From Cephalopachus bancanus (Eukaryota > Chordata > Mammalia > Primates > Tarsiidae): a stretch of 64,000 nucleotides of DNA. The notes beneath the pieces were generated by a model. That model saw only the letters and a list, made by a program, of their open reading frames with translations. It was not told where the DNA came from and searched no databases. Shown in pieces: positions 26,180 through 37,640 of the stretch. The translations under genes were made by a program, and so were the position numbers. The stretch spans positions 1,302,001-1,366,000 of the forward strand of contig JAPVLO010000179.1 in NCBI GenBank assembly GCA_027257055.1. The letters are read 5' to 3'. Numbering within the stretch: the stretch's first letter is position 1; every line of letters begins with the position of its first letter.

Positions 26180-26410
26180 GATGTCTTTTTCTTCAATGAC
26201 AAGGCACACTATATGTCTACTATGGGCAAAGCACTATGCTAGGAGTGAGGATGGGGTGTCGAAGATGATTAAAAAGGATCCCTCACAGCTCTGAACATGC
26301 CATAATCTAATGGGAAAGACAGATGGTACCCAAGTAATTCCAGTTCGAATGCAGGGAGAATATGCTGTCAGTACTGTAATGAGGGGTGGAGTAAGGAAAG
26401 CCCAAATCCT
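26180..26410 (+). repeat. Ancient mammalian repeat, family not assigned
   Basis: 'ctactatgggcaaagcacta' with 'tgctaggagtgagg', 'aatctaatgggaaagacaga' and 'aatgaggggtggagtaagg' resembles the old repeat that is much longer at 39520-42500. Confidence 0.5.
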
Positions 26411-28319
26411 AAGTGTCCAAATTGGAATTCTGGTACTCAGGCAGGTGCTGCTGTAAGTTGTTGCAGAAACATAACGAACGCTGAAAAGCTGTGTTCATGT
26501 CTGTGAGTGGGGGAGATTAAATAGACCATTCTTGGATTGAATAACCCGGGTTACATTTTTGCTATTTTTTGGTTTTGTTTTTCCAAAGAAACAGAAATAT
26601 GTTGAAATTTAATAAATGAGTCAATTTTTACTTGTGGCAGTAAAACCCATAAAAATAGCTTCACTTTAGTTCTACCAGAGCAGTACCAATAAAGAAGAAG
26701 TACATACGAATCTAACAATAATAAGAATGTCTTTCAGTGGATCGAGTGAAGCTTTATTCATTTACAAAGCACACTCTGTGAGGACACTGGGCAAAACAAT
26801 TTCTTTCCTATTCAAGTAAATATATTATTTAATATAGTACTACATTTTGTAATGCTGAGATCCAGTCAAAATATATTTCCTCTCCTAATTAACACAGTAG
26901 TTCCTCTTTAACCCTTTTAAAAATTAATTTTATGTAATTTTCTATAAATAAACCTGAATTAAAGATTCCAGATATGACCCCTCTCCCTGTAAAAATACAT
27001 TTAGATTTATGGTAGAAGAGGGATCATGAATCTTGCCTAAATAAGTCAGGATAGAAAGTGGCCTATTTTTTATTAATGTACATATTTTTCTTTATACTTT
27101 TTACTGTTTTACTTATATAATAATAAAAACACTGGAAAGAGTTGAAGAAATGATATCATTAAGTTTGCATTCCTGGATTCACTAATCAAGATACAGGTTT
27201 AAACAATCATCCCCCCACAAAATATGCTCTGTTTGCATATTCTCAGTATTTCCCACTCTACAAACTAGAAAGTGAAGTCATGTCAACATGAATCAAGACA
27301 CACACCCTCTAGGAAATATGAAACACTTGGGTGTGACTGGGCTGGCAATATCAACACATACCATCTGGAGACTAAACTGTGAGGAACGCTTAGTTTTAGT
27401 AGTAATTATGCAACCCTCTAAACACCCTCCTACGAACTCAAGGGATTGAGTTTCAGAGGTAAAATACACAGAAAGAAGAAGTTTTAGTAAGCTGTGTGCT
27501 ACTGGATCGAGGATAAAAATAAGTTGTGTGGGAAAGTTACCGGGCATTCAAATAGGAAATCAGTCGGAAAACTGTGCCCTGAAATGGCTAGTGAGAATTC
27601 AGCCCTGCTGAATGTGGTTCAAGTTCAGGGCTGGTGCCTGGCCAGAGTGCCCAAAGTATAGCCATTCACAGGAGGCCTAGCCTGACCTCCTGGAATTGTG
27701 GCAGCACTGAAGAGAGGCTTGAAGAGTCCATACAGGTGCATGACAGGGTACTGAAGAGAGTAATGCTGTCCTTTTGTCCCCCCACCCTAGGAGACAGACC
27801 ACTTGGCACCTTGTTAGGTCTAGGGCTGGCAGAGTTTAATACTAGAAGTATTTGCATTTAATGCCAAGACCATGCCCATTCAGAAGCATTCTGGATTTGC
27901 AGGATGTTTCCTAAGTATGGTAGTATTGATGCCCCAAGACTTTTGCTTACTCCTTTGTAGAGGTTTTTTTCCCCCATAATCCAACCCTTCCCTTGACTGA
28001 ACAGGAGTCTCTGCATAAGGAATACTACTGGGTAAGTGTGACTGTAGCATCTTCACCAAAGCATGGCCTTTAGGAAAGGGGACAGCGAGCTGTCTCATTT
28101 TGTGGCTGTATTCCTAGCTATTATCATAACTAAAGACCCATCCTGAGTGTGTCCTTGGGAACAAAGGAATGGGTGTACTCTGTGGGAAAAGGAGAGGGAT
28201 CCCCTTCTAAAGGAGAGACAGTTCCTGTCCTTGCTCTTCTCCTGTATCTGGAAACAAAGAATTTGAGATGTGCATGCAAAGGACATTGAAACTAGACAGG
28301 CAATTACAGCTTACAGACT
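26411..28319 (-). other. Intron, no assignable element
   Basis: AT-rich to about 27300, then GC-moderate with small chance frames on both strands (27293-28286). Confidence 0.5.
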
Positions 28320-28560
28320 GACATAACGTATATGATCAATATAGCTAATATTTATTGGGCCCAGCACTTTAAAGATATTAAAGATTTTCTTGCCAGAACC
28401 CTTTATGAAATAAATACTATTATTAAGCCCTTAGTATAGCCGGGGAAACTGAGAGCCACTAAGGTAGGTGGCTTACCCCAGGTCACACAGGTAATAAGCC
28501 ACAAAACCAAGGTGTGGACACAAGGCAGTTGTCCCCAGAGGCCCCACTCTTGCCATCGTA
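28320..28560 (-). repeat. MIRb-type SINE
   Basis: Reverse MIR order: 'ctaatatttattgggcccag', 'aaatactattattaagccct', 'ggggaaactgagagccacta', 'ccccaggtcacacaggtaat'. Confidence 0.85.
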
Positions 28561-29084
28561 GCTCCCAGACACCAATGTTTATCCCCGAGAAAGAAGGGGT
28601 ACAGCTAACACTCCTCTGCTTCATAGCTTCCTAAACAATTTAACAAAATTTCTCATTCACTAAATCAGACAAAATGATATAGCATCCTCACTATTGTGAG
28701 TTATCAGAAGTAAATTTATGAATCAATGAATGACACAAAATACACCCATTCAAAAGGATTTTAAAAATACTTCTGTAAAGGAGGAAGTGAACAAAATTTT
28801 TATTTAGCTATTCTCCAATGATGGCTCAAAAAGAAAATTAAGACATGCTGGTAGAGTTTCAAACATATGTAGACTCAAAGCAATGGTGAGCTCCAACAAG
28901 CTGATTACTGTGTTTTCTGAAAATGATTACAAAGAGTATCTGAGTTTTACCGAGCAAGATGCATGTTTGAGTTTTACTCACCTCGGCCCGTGTAGCAGGG
29001 TTGTTAAGTGATAGACATATTTTGATTTAGCTTAGACTCTGCTGCATACTACCTATGTGCCCTGGGACAAGTTCCCAAACAGCT
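28561..29084 (-). other. Intron, no assignable element
   Basis: Nothing recognised. Confidence 0.5.
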
Positions 29085-29300
29085 GAGTTCTTAAGCCTAC
29101 TATTTATCAAACACCAACTCTGTACATACAATATCTCTATCTTCACTGCTTCCCCTATGAAGTACACATTATCAGCATCACCACATTTCACATGTGCAAA
29201 GTAGTTCAGAGAAGTTAAGTGATTCATTTAAAATTACACCGCTGCAAAGTAGAGAGCTGGGATGTGAACCAGGTTTGTGAGACTGCAAAACCATGACCCC
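29085..29300 (-). repeat. MIR SINE, degraded
   Basis: 'gttcagagaagttaagtgat' then 'gagctgggatgtgaaccagg' in reverse MIR order. Confidence 0.75.
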
Positions 29301-30627
29301 TATAAAATGAATAATTGTTGCCTACATTCCCCACCCTTTTAAAAATAAAATCTTCTCTATAAAGAGCTCCCATTGAGTCCAGAAATAGGGGTCAATTTAG
29401 GAGCTATTAGAGGAATCACATAAAGTCCAGGTTAGAAGAGGCCTTTACAAAAGCTGATTTGCTCAACTTTTGGACCTCAAGTCTGTTCAATTATCTGAAA
29501 ACGTGAAGGCCAGCAGCTAACTGATAGACTGAGATGATATGTCCACACATGTCAAGCATGCCAAAGCACATGCTAGGGCAGAAAAGTCTCAGCATCCGGT
29601 TCTTATTTATAAGACTGCATATTAAGTTCACATGTTTTAAATAATAATCACAAAGAAACATTTACATAAGACTTTCTCAATTTGTCTCAGGAAAGGTGAA
29701 TTTCAAACAGGACCCTGAATAAGGCATCCAAACCTAAGACATTTTCCACCTACAAGTCACACTCAGCTAGAGTGGGGAAGAAAGCCTATCTCATAAGTAA
29801 ACTGGTAGGACAGGGGAACTACAGTTAATGTCAACTTGCCTCCGGCTACAGGCTGCAAGCATCTCTTTGAAAAACAGGGCTTTCATCAAATTTTCCCTCT
29901 TATCTTTTTTGTTTCATGATGTCTTCAGAAAAACTTCCCATTTTTATTCCTATTGTCTTCTTGGAAGTAAGTACTAGTATTGTTTAAATATAATATAATG
30001 AGTGCTAAATATTTAATATTAAGCTGCATTTGCAAAATGTACATCTGTTTAGATGTGTTATGGAAAGGAGATGGGGTATAGTGTGTCATAACCAAAATGG
30101 GTATATTTACCTAAACTAGGTGTTCATGTATTAAAATAGCTACTACTTGCTGTTTTTCCCTAGAATGCAGATCTCTTTAATTATTTTCAAATAGCCACAA
30201 TTTCTTTGATTTCTGTGTAACACAATGGCTGAGACAGGAATATTACTGTAATTAATACAAATGTTCTCAAACTTCTGAAAGATCTGTAGCAACTTTAGAA
30301 ACGATAGTAAATATAATTAATCATGGTAAAATTGATGGTGCTCACATACTAAATTATGTCAAACATGCTATGGAGATAAATTATTCCTTAAGAAAAATGT
30401 TGAAAACTCAGGTATTTTCATTTACACAAATATATTTAATTATACATGGATGAAACATGGTAAAAAATAAAATCTTCTACTCAAGTTATTTTATATTTGT
30501 TTTACCTCATACTCTTCCTTAACAATTGCTGCATCAAAACGTCAAAGTCTTAAAAGAACACATAATTTTGGGAAATGGAAAATAAGAAATTGCTTTGTTT
30601 ACGGAACAAAATAAAAATAAATGTGCA
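29301..30627 (-). other. Intron, no assignable element
   Basis: AT-rich; nothing recognised. Confidence 0.5.
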
Positions 30628-30933
30628 AGCCGGGCTTGGTGGCTCAGCCTGTAATCCTGAGCCTTGGGAGGCTGAGGTGAGTGGATTGCCTGAGCCCGTG
30701 GGTTCAAGACCTATCTGGGTAACTTGGTGAGACCTCATCTCTACAATAAATTTTAAAAAAAATTAGCCGGGTGTGGTGGCGCACGCCTGTAGTTCCAGCT
30801 ACTTGGAAGGCTGAGGCGGAAGGATCGCCGGAGCCCCTGCAGGTCGAGGCTGTGGTGGCTGGGAGTAGCCACTGCACTCCAGTCTGGGCGAAAGAGTGAG
30901 ACTCCAACTCAAAAAAAAATAAAATAAAATAAA
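30628..30933 (+). repeat. Alu, lineage-type dimer with 13-bp target duplication
   Basis: GCCGGGCTTGGTGGCTCAGC head, right arm with CTTGGAAGGCTGAGGCGGAA, tail ACTCCAACTC plus (AAAAT)n. Perfect duplication AAATAAATGTGCA at 30615-30627 and 30934-30946. The perfect duplication suggests a fairly young insertion. Confidence 0.97.
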
Positions 30934-30946
30934 AAATAAATGTGCA

Positions 30947-31879
30947 GGCTTTGTAAAATTTTTTTAAAGGAGAAAGGTTTCAGATTATATTAGTTCAGAC
31001 AAAAAATTAATATTCATAAACAACAGATACCTAGACATTGACTTGTGATGAGTTTGTAAAATAGTATAGTAAAATAAAACTGATAGCCATGACAGTTTTT
31101 AGCCATTATTGCCTATATATCAAAGAATTCCATGCATTAGCATGAGATGAACAGATTTAACATTTTCTCTTTAAAGGCCTACCTTCAGCAACTATTTTTT
31201 ATAGAAGGATAATTTTTCAGAAGACAAAACTGATCTTAGTTCAGCTAATAACTGACAACATCTCCCAATAAAATGTCAAACAATTATCAGTGTTTGAATT
31301 GGCTGTCTTCCTCCTCCCGGGCTTGCAGGCCGAGTCGGCCTGGCATGCCAACAAGCACAGACGATAACTGCTGGTCAGACTTCCAATCGTATTTCTAGAA
31401 ATATTGATGAATTTGTTTCACCCACACTTTCCCTTGGGCCCAGCCTGTCTTTATGACGAGTAGCATATATTTGAGTTGGCGAACTCAGAATGCTGTGGGT
31501 GGAGAAACCATAGACTAACTGGCCCACACAAGAATGAGCTCAAAGTTTGAGAGTATGTGGTTCTAACTGCAAAAATAACTAACAATATATTGAAGTCCAC
31601 ACCTGAGGCAGTTCTTCTCCTTCCCTTGCTCTCATTCCATTTTTCCATTTCCTCATTGCTTCCCTTTTAATCGAGGGCCTCCTGTGTGAAGCTGGAATAC
31701 ATATGGCTGAAAGATAAATGACTCACCAACCATCACCTCTGGGCTTGAACTGAACAAGGAGCACCTGGGGATGAACTACTGGGGAAGTTTAAATAGTGAA
31801 ATACGGTAATAAGCCACCCACTGTACTTCTGGAATAGCAAGTGCAGAGTAGTCACCATAGGCTGCTACCTATGAGGAAA
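30947..31879 (-). other. Intron; stacked GC palindromes
   Basis: No repeat recognised. 31326-31350 holds two palindromes (17 and 10 bases) in otherwise AT-rich DNA; see findings. Confidence 0.5.
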
Positions 31880-32045
31880 GGAAACCTATATTTTAGAATT
31901 GGGAGGGGCTTCTGAGTTCCCCTAGCCCAATTCTCCCAACTCACAAATGAGAAAATTAAGGCCCAGACAAGTTCGAAATCACAAAGTCAGTTAAAATCCA
32001 GATTGTGAATTTCAAATCTCAATTCAGTGTTCTAATCAAACAATG
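31880..32045 (-). repeat. MIR-related SINE
   Basis: 'ttctgagttcccctagccca', 'acaaatgagaaaattaaggc', then 'caaagtcag' follow the reverse consensus. Confidence 0.65.
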
Positions 32046-33569
32046 TGGGTTGTTACTTATCAGTGATGGTCTAGCATCTTATCTATGATGTTTCATTTTT
32101 TCTGTTTAAAAATACTACTTGAAAAATTTAGACTGGATATTTGGTGGAAAACCCTAGACAATTTGAAGTTTTAAGAGTTTCTATGAAATGTAACAGTTTG
32201 TACCGCATGTGTATTCAGATCTAAATTTGACAAGCTTTGTATTTATTGGCTCATTTGCTTGACAGAGAACATATTCTATTTTTCAGAAAAAGCAAATACA
32301 AAAGTGACACGTGCTGTGAAAACCACCCTTTTAACATTATTATCTAGCAAATAATCACATAAATCTGACATGACTTATTGGTATTTAGTCTAAAGTTGTG
32401 TCAAGGCCATATGTTACCGTAGGCAATCTCAATGCATAATTTATAAGATAACCTCAGTGACTACCTGAGAGCCCTGGGTAGAATAACGAATTAATCCCGC
32501 AGAAACAGACCACTGGAGGATTAGCTGACATTTAGCTAAGTTCACAAGGGCAACTGGATTAGTAGTCTCAGGCTATTCCTCACAGCTTGCCAGATGACAC
32601 GAAAGTCCAACATATTCCCAGAATTTAAAATAAACCCCTCCAAAATATTTAGTTTGAATATCCAGGCATACAGGGCTTATTTATTGCTTAGGAGTTATAT
32701 TGAATCATATATTTTTTTAAAACACTGTACCAAAAATAAGCTATCTACATGAACGTTGGGGTGGGGAACAGATGAAAAACATCTAGGAAAAAGAATGATG
32801 GGAGGTGAGGGATAAGAAAAAGAAAAAGGGAAAAAAGCAAGAGAAATATGGAGAAAAATAAGGAAATAGATACACTTATAAAAGAGAGCTACAGAGAAAT
32901 AGTATGAAAAAGAAATAAATAAGTAGAGATGAAGAGAGAACTCAAATGAAGGGTGAAAAAAGGAGAAAAAGGAATGAAGGACATATGACAAGTGAGGAGA
33001 AAGAGTTGAAATGATGAGGCCCAAAGACCAGCGATATCTGTAGATCTGTAGACACAGCAATGGTATGTCCTGGGTCTGACTGGAACAAAAGCATAAATGG
33101 AGGAAGACATGGAAAATGAGCATATGTATGTATGTATATTTGGATATTAACTCACCCCTTAAATATTGCTTAAATGAAGTTTTTATCTTCATCCTTGAAA
33201 TTCTTCTCACTCTATAATAACCCATGACTTCAGCTCCAGAAATGTTGACGGCTTTCAGACTATGGAAGTTATTATTTCTAGTCTACAACAGCATATCCAA
33301 CTTCCCACTTATTTACTTATTTTAGGAATACTGAATGTAAAATGCTCAAACCTCCCCCAAAATGTCCTAATTCCTAATACTCACACTTTGGTAAATGATG
33401 ATAGCTCCACTAACTTGCCCAAATCAGTAATCACTGAAGGTTCTTTCTGTGTTGTCCCTTCTCTCTCCAAATGGCTACTAAAATTCACCTCCGAAATATT
33501 TCTAAAGTTGTCTCTTCTCTTCACTCAACTGGTCTTCCTGACTCGATCTTTTTCCTCTCCTCACTGTGC
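32046..33569 (-). other. Intron with purine-rich tract
   Basis: 32760-33020 is almost all A and G on the plus strand, so a long pyrimidine tract in the transcript sense. The 176-codon minus-strand frame at 32695-33225 is a by-product of this composition. Confidence 0.7.
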
Positions 33570-33780
33570 CCCATCCTGACATCAGAGTGCTCTTCCTAAG
33601 ATAAAAATTAGACCATGCTACTACTTGCTCAAAGGCCACTGGTGATTTCAGGACCAAGTCCAATCCCGTTCCATGACCAGATAAGAGTTTCAAGTCCTCA
33701 CTCTGCCAGCCTCTCCACCTCCACCTCCTACCATCCATGACCTCACTTTTACTCCATGACTACCAGTTTTCAAACTACAG
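33570..33780 (+). repeat. L2 LINE fragment
   Basis: 'agtgctcttcctaagataaa' then 'gaccatgctactacttgctc' and 'aaggccactggtgatttcag' follow the L2 ORF region. Confidence 0.65.
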
Positions 33781-33841
33781 AGACGAGATTTATTCCATAA
33801 CTTTTTACCATCTATAATTTTATGTGGATTAAAAAAAAAAA

Positions 33842-34126
33842 GTTGAAGTCCCACTCTGTTGACTAGGCTGGAGGGCAGTGGCACACTCACAGCTGCCCCA
33901 GGGTCAACCTGCTGGGCTCAGGCGATCCTTCTGCCTCAGCCTTCCAAGTAGCCGGAACTACAGGTGCATGCTGCCATGTCTGGCTAATTATTTTTATTTT
34001 TATTTTATTGTATAGATGAGGTCTTGCCAAGTTGCCAGGGCTGGTCTTGAACCTGCAGGCTCAGGCAATCCACTCGCCTTGGCCTCCCAAAGTGCTGGGA
34101 TTATAAGCTGGGCCACCGAGCCTGGT
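33842..34126 (-). repeat. Alu, antisense dimer
   Basis: Reverse-oriented copy: 'gttgaagtcccactctgttg' to 'gccaccgagcctggtc'. The expected T-tract is replaced by an A11 run (33831-33841), so the tail has been rearranged or lost. It lies 1.3 kb on the 3' side of the PTPRM exon in gene sense. Confidence 0.95.
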
Positions 34127-34570
34127 CTTACAAAGATTTTTATATAAATTGAATAATGTTTATGAAGCAAGTTTCTACTTATTTCCAGAAGATAAGACAC
34201 AGCACGTATTTCAAGAATGGAAGGTGAGGCTTGCTTATTATAGCTATATCTGTTTTTCTTCTTCTCTCTCAGCTAGATAGGGCAATCTTATAACACACAA
34301 CTTGCTCTGTGATTTGTTGTTGTACATGTTGACCAATGTTCTGCATTTTTTGTGGGGCTTTTCTTTGAGATTCTCTTTCTTTTGGGTATTGTGCTGACCA
34401 ACCATCCTATCATGGTGCCTGCTCATAGCACAGGCTCAACCAATTATCATTACCATCGTCATCATCTTCATTATAATAAGAAGGAAAAGTCTTCTTTCTC
34501 ACATCCTTGGGAATGTCAAATATGTTAGTACAAGGAGGAACCTCCCCAAAACCCTGCCAAAGGTAGGCCG

Positions 34571-35100
34571 CCTGCAGTACAGGTTTCCCCCACTTGGTAA
34601 GTGTTCTAGGAAACCAATGGCATCAGTGTACCAGATAGCATTGTTGCAAAAGGTTGCATTTGGCTTCAGTGAATTTTTTTTGGAGATTCTTTCAATGCAT
34701 TTGCCCATTTTATAATGGGTGATTTACGAGTGCACCTGCTCACACTGTGCTGAGTGTTCAGCAGTTTTTGACCAAAAAAAGCATAACCTCCATGCTCCAC
34801 CCTCCCTAATCACCTGATCTCACCCCAAGTGACTTTTTCTTTGTTTTTCAAGAAGAAAAAAGTCCTCAAAGGGAAACATTTTGCCAATGTGGAAGAGATG
34901 AAACAAAAATGGCAGAGCACTAAAAGGCATCAACATTGACTACTTCAAAAACTGTCTTGAGCAGTGGAAAAGCATCTTGACAGGTGTATTACATCAAACA
35001 GAGAGTACTTTAACGGTGACTGAAGATTAAACATGTAAGAATAAATGCATAATTTTTAATAATTAAAATTCTGGGGTTTTTTGGGTTCCCCCCCATATGA
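34571..35100 (+). mobile_element. Tc1/mariner-family transposon relic
   Basis: The stretch from about 34740 reads as the end of a mariner transposase. At 34793 it gives HPP-stop-SPDL then PSDFF, the region of the third catalytic Asp, with a stop where Tyr is usual. Downstream is 'aaagtcctcaaagggaaaca', then 'aactgtcttgagcagtggaa', and a terminal 'gggttttttgggttcccccc'. Broken by stops and frameshifts. The first 170 bases (from CAGGTTTCCCCCAC) may belong to a separate element. Confidence 0.75.
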
Positions 35101-37335
35101 TGGTCATAAGTACTAAGCATTTTCTAGTGAATAAATGACTTTTAAGATTCAGCAGAGCTTTGTGTACCATCCTATGGGAAGGCACAGGATGCTTCTGTTA
35201 TTCTGGCATGACACATTTTGTATATTCACACAGAATCACAGTCATTTACTCCAAATTTTTGTCCCATAACCTTCAATGCCTTATGATAAAAAATGTTAAC
35301 AATCACAGACTCACAGATGTGTCTGGGCATCAAAGCCAGTTTGGTAACTGAGTACATTCACACACACGAAGCACCCTGGCAAACAAAGGGATATAACTGT
35401 ATCTTTGGCAGCAGCCAGGAGCTCACCTTTTCTTCATAATCAACACAACTCCAAGAAATATAATAACGAACAGCAAGATGCCCGCAATGACTCCAGCAAT
35501 TTTAACTGTATGGTCTGTCTGTTTCTCGGGTTCTGGGACTGGTTTTGGAGTGGCAGCTCCTGAAGATGAAAGGAAATGAAAAAGAAGAGAGAGAGTGGGT
35601 AAGAGAGAATAAAGATGTCACATTAAAAAAATTTTTTTGCTGCATTTAACAGAGTAATAAGACTTATCAGAGCCAGCAGACAGACAGGCTTTGATTTTTT
35701 AAAATAGCTTTCATATACACTGAAAGGAGCATAATTGTTCATGTTGTTCTTCAATATTTTACTAAACCATAACACAAGCTGGATGGCACCCCCATGCCTG
35801 ACCCTTTTATAAGAAACTCTTCTCAAACACAGTTTTAAAATATTTTTATTATCTCTATTGGCTCCTGCTCTTTCTGCTGTTTAAAAACTTACTACAATAG
35901 CCATCCCTAAGCCTTTATCCAAATTTGATTTGCTGGAACATTTTCCTCAATTATTTTTCATAAATGAAGCAGTAATTCCATAACATATTAGCCCAAACAC
36001 CTGGAAAAATGAGATAAGCTCATTTACCATGCATTTTACCAGCAATTGTTTTTTAAACACAATAGAGTTTTTTCCCCCCTGCCTTTGGAAATCTAAATCT
36101 AGGTCACATCTGGTAGGCAAAAGACTCCTTCTAAGCAATTTATTCACAAAGTGGGAAGCAGCTGATGATTACACTACTGGTACCCACAATTTAATATCTG
36201 TTTAAATGAGATAACCAGGGCCTTGCAGCGGCGATGGCTGCCTTAGCTCCCCTGCTTTCTCATGTCCAAAACATGAGACGTGTTTGTCCTGTTTACCATA
36301 TAATGTGATGAATGTCAAGTCAGTGTCTGATAAAATATCTATTTCCTCTGCTAAGTGTATGAAGGATAAAAAATATTAGGAATGTACTGTGCAATCCCCT
36401 AAACAGAATCATTTTTTTTAAAGGTGTCTACTTTTTAAATCAGGATGTGATGATGTTCTGCCTCTGGTTCATCACGCTGCCCTTACTCAAAGGAGAAGTT
36501 TTATCTCCAAATTTCTCACCTTAGGATTGTATTTTTGTTGGTAAAAATAAAATTAAAATGTAATGTCAACCAGCTTTTTCTACCCTTTCATGGGATTTTC
36601 CACTCATGTGTCACCTGCTTCTTGAAAAACTTAACTATCATTGTGTCTGTGCCCTTGCACAGGGCAGAATGGGAGAATTCTAAAATGAATCATCACTGAG
36701 AAACAGGGAGTGCCATGCTATAATTTTCCATCTGTTTCTTTGTTTCCTTTGGGAATATATATATAAAATTTCTTTGCAAAGTTATTACTATTAAGATATT
36801 ATACAAGAAGTCCTAAATCCTGAACATTGCTGAAGCCATTAGACTAAACCAATAACACTAGTCAAAGGCATGGGAGAAACGTGAGGCTGACGATCTGAGG
36901 GCTGTGTACATTGGTGTTTCCATGACAAACATATTCCCATCATGAGACAACCACAGTGACCGAAGTTGTAAAGCAAAAAGCACACTCTATTAAATAAAAA
37001 CTGGATGAATCTTTACAGGTCAATTTTATTCCTGACAACTTTAACAGGATGTCCTGCTATTCTGTTTGAATGACTATCCCTCAACCCATTGTCCAGTTAA
37101 ATCTTGAAAGTATTCATGTTAATTATTTTTGTGATAATTACATCTGAAATATATCACTCTAATATACCACTAGAACATACTACCAGGTGATCAATTGAGA
37201 GAAAATTGTCACATTAAATAAATTGCTAAGAAAAACCTAAAGATAAAATATGTATATAATAAGAAGATGAACACAAAAGTTTAAAAAGGCAATCCATACA
37301 AAAAAGAAATTGCATTTCAAATTCATAAAACTGAA
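35101..37335 (-). other. Intron around the PTPRM exon, otherwise unassigned
   Basis: Apart from the exon and its splice sites nothing is recognised. 36210-36260 is briefly GC-rich without further support. Confidence 0.55.
35427..35559 (-). CDS. PTPRM: PTPRM transmembrane exon (receptor tyrosine phosphatase mu)
   Basis: One internal exon of a type IIb receptor protein tyrosine phosphatase, a homophilic cell-adhesion receptor that dephosphorylates junctional substrates. Read on the minus strand, the 133 bases give a Pro/Glu-rich stalk (ATPKPVPEPEKQTDH), a hydrophobic helix of about 20 residues (core GVIAGILLFVIIFLG) and the basic stop-transfer sequence MKKR. The stalk and helix match human PTPRM as I remember it; the paralogues PTPRK and PTPRT differ clearly here. 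One conservative difference (LIMKK where I recall LVMKK) fits another species. The acceptor is a long pyrimidine tract ending in CAG at 35560-35562; the donor GTGAGC is at 35421-35426. The exon begins in phase 1 (one base inherited, completing Gly) and ends in phase 2 (AG of Arg). The helix contains a GxxxG motif (GVIAG). The immunoglobulin, MAM, FN3 and phosphatase-domain exons lie outside the window. Confidence 0.95.
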
Positions 37336-37640
37336 AGCTGGGCTTGGTGGCTCAGCCTGTAATCCCGTGCCTTGGGAAGCTGAGGTGAGTGGACTGCCTG
37401 AGCCTGCGGGTTCGAGACCCGCCTGGGCAACTTGGCAAGACCTCATCTCTACAATAAATCAAAAAATCAGCTGGGTGTGGTAGTGCGCGCCTGTAGTTCC
37501 AGCTACTGGGAAGGCTGAGGCGGAAGGATTGCCAGAGCCCAGCAGGTCGAGGTTGTGGTGGCCGGGAGCGGTCACTGCACTACAGTCTGGGCAAGAGAGT
37601 GAGAATCTAACTCAAAAAAAAAAAAAAGAAAAAGAAAAAG
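37336..37640 (+). repeat. Alu, lineage-type dimer
   Basis: AGCTGGGCTTGGTGGCTCAG head, B-box region GGGTTCGAGACC, linker CTACAATAAATC, right arm GGAAGGCTGAGGCGGAAGG, A-tail with G interruptions to 37640. It lies 1.8 kb on the 5' side of the PTPRM exon in gene sense. Confidence 0.95.

Noticed and set aside
32695..33225. 176-codon minus-strand frame rich in Phe, Ser, Leu
   Set aside because: Produced by the purine-rich tract, which suppresses stops in one frame; no domain, no start context, no splice partners.
36210..36260. Short GC-rich stretch containing GCGGCGATGG as a possible exon or start site
   Set aside because: No splice sites or frame supporting an exon, and no CpG island around it.
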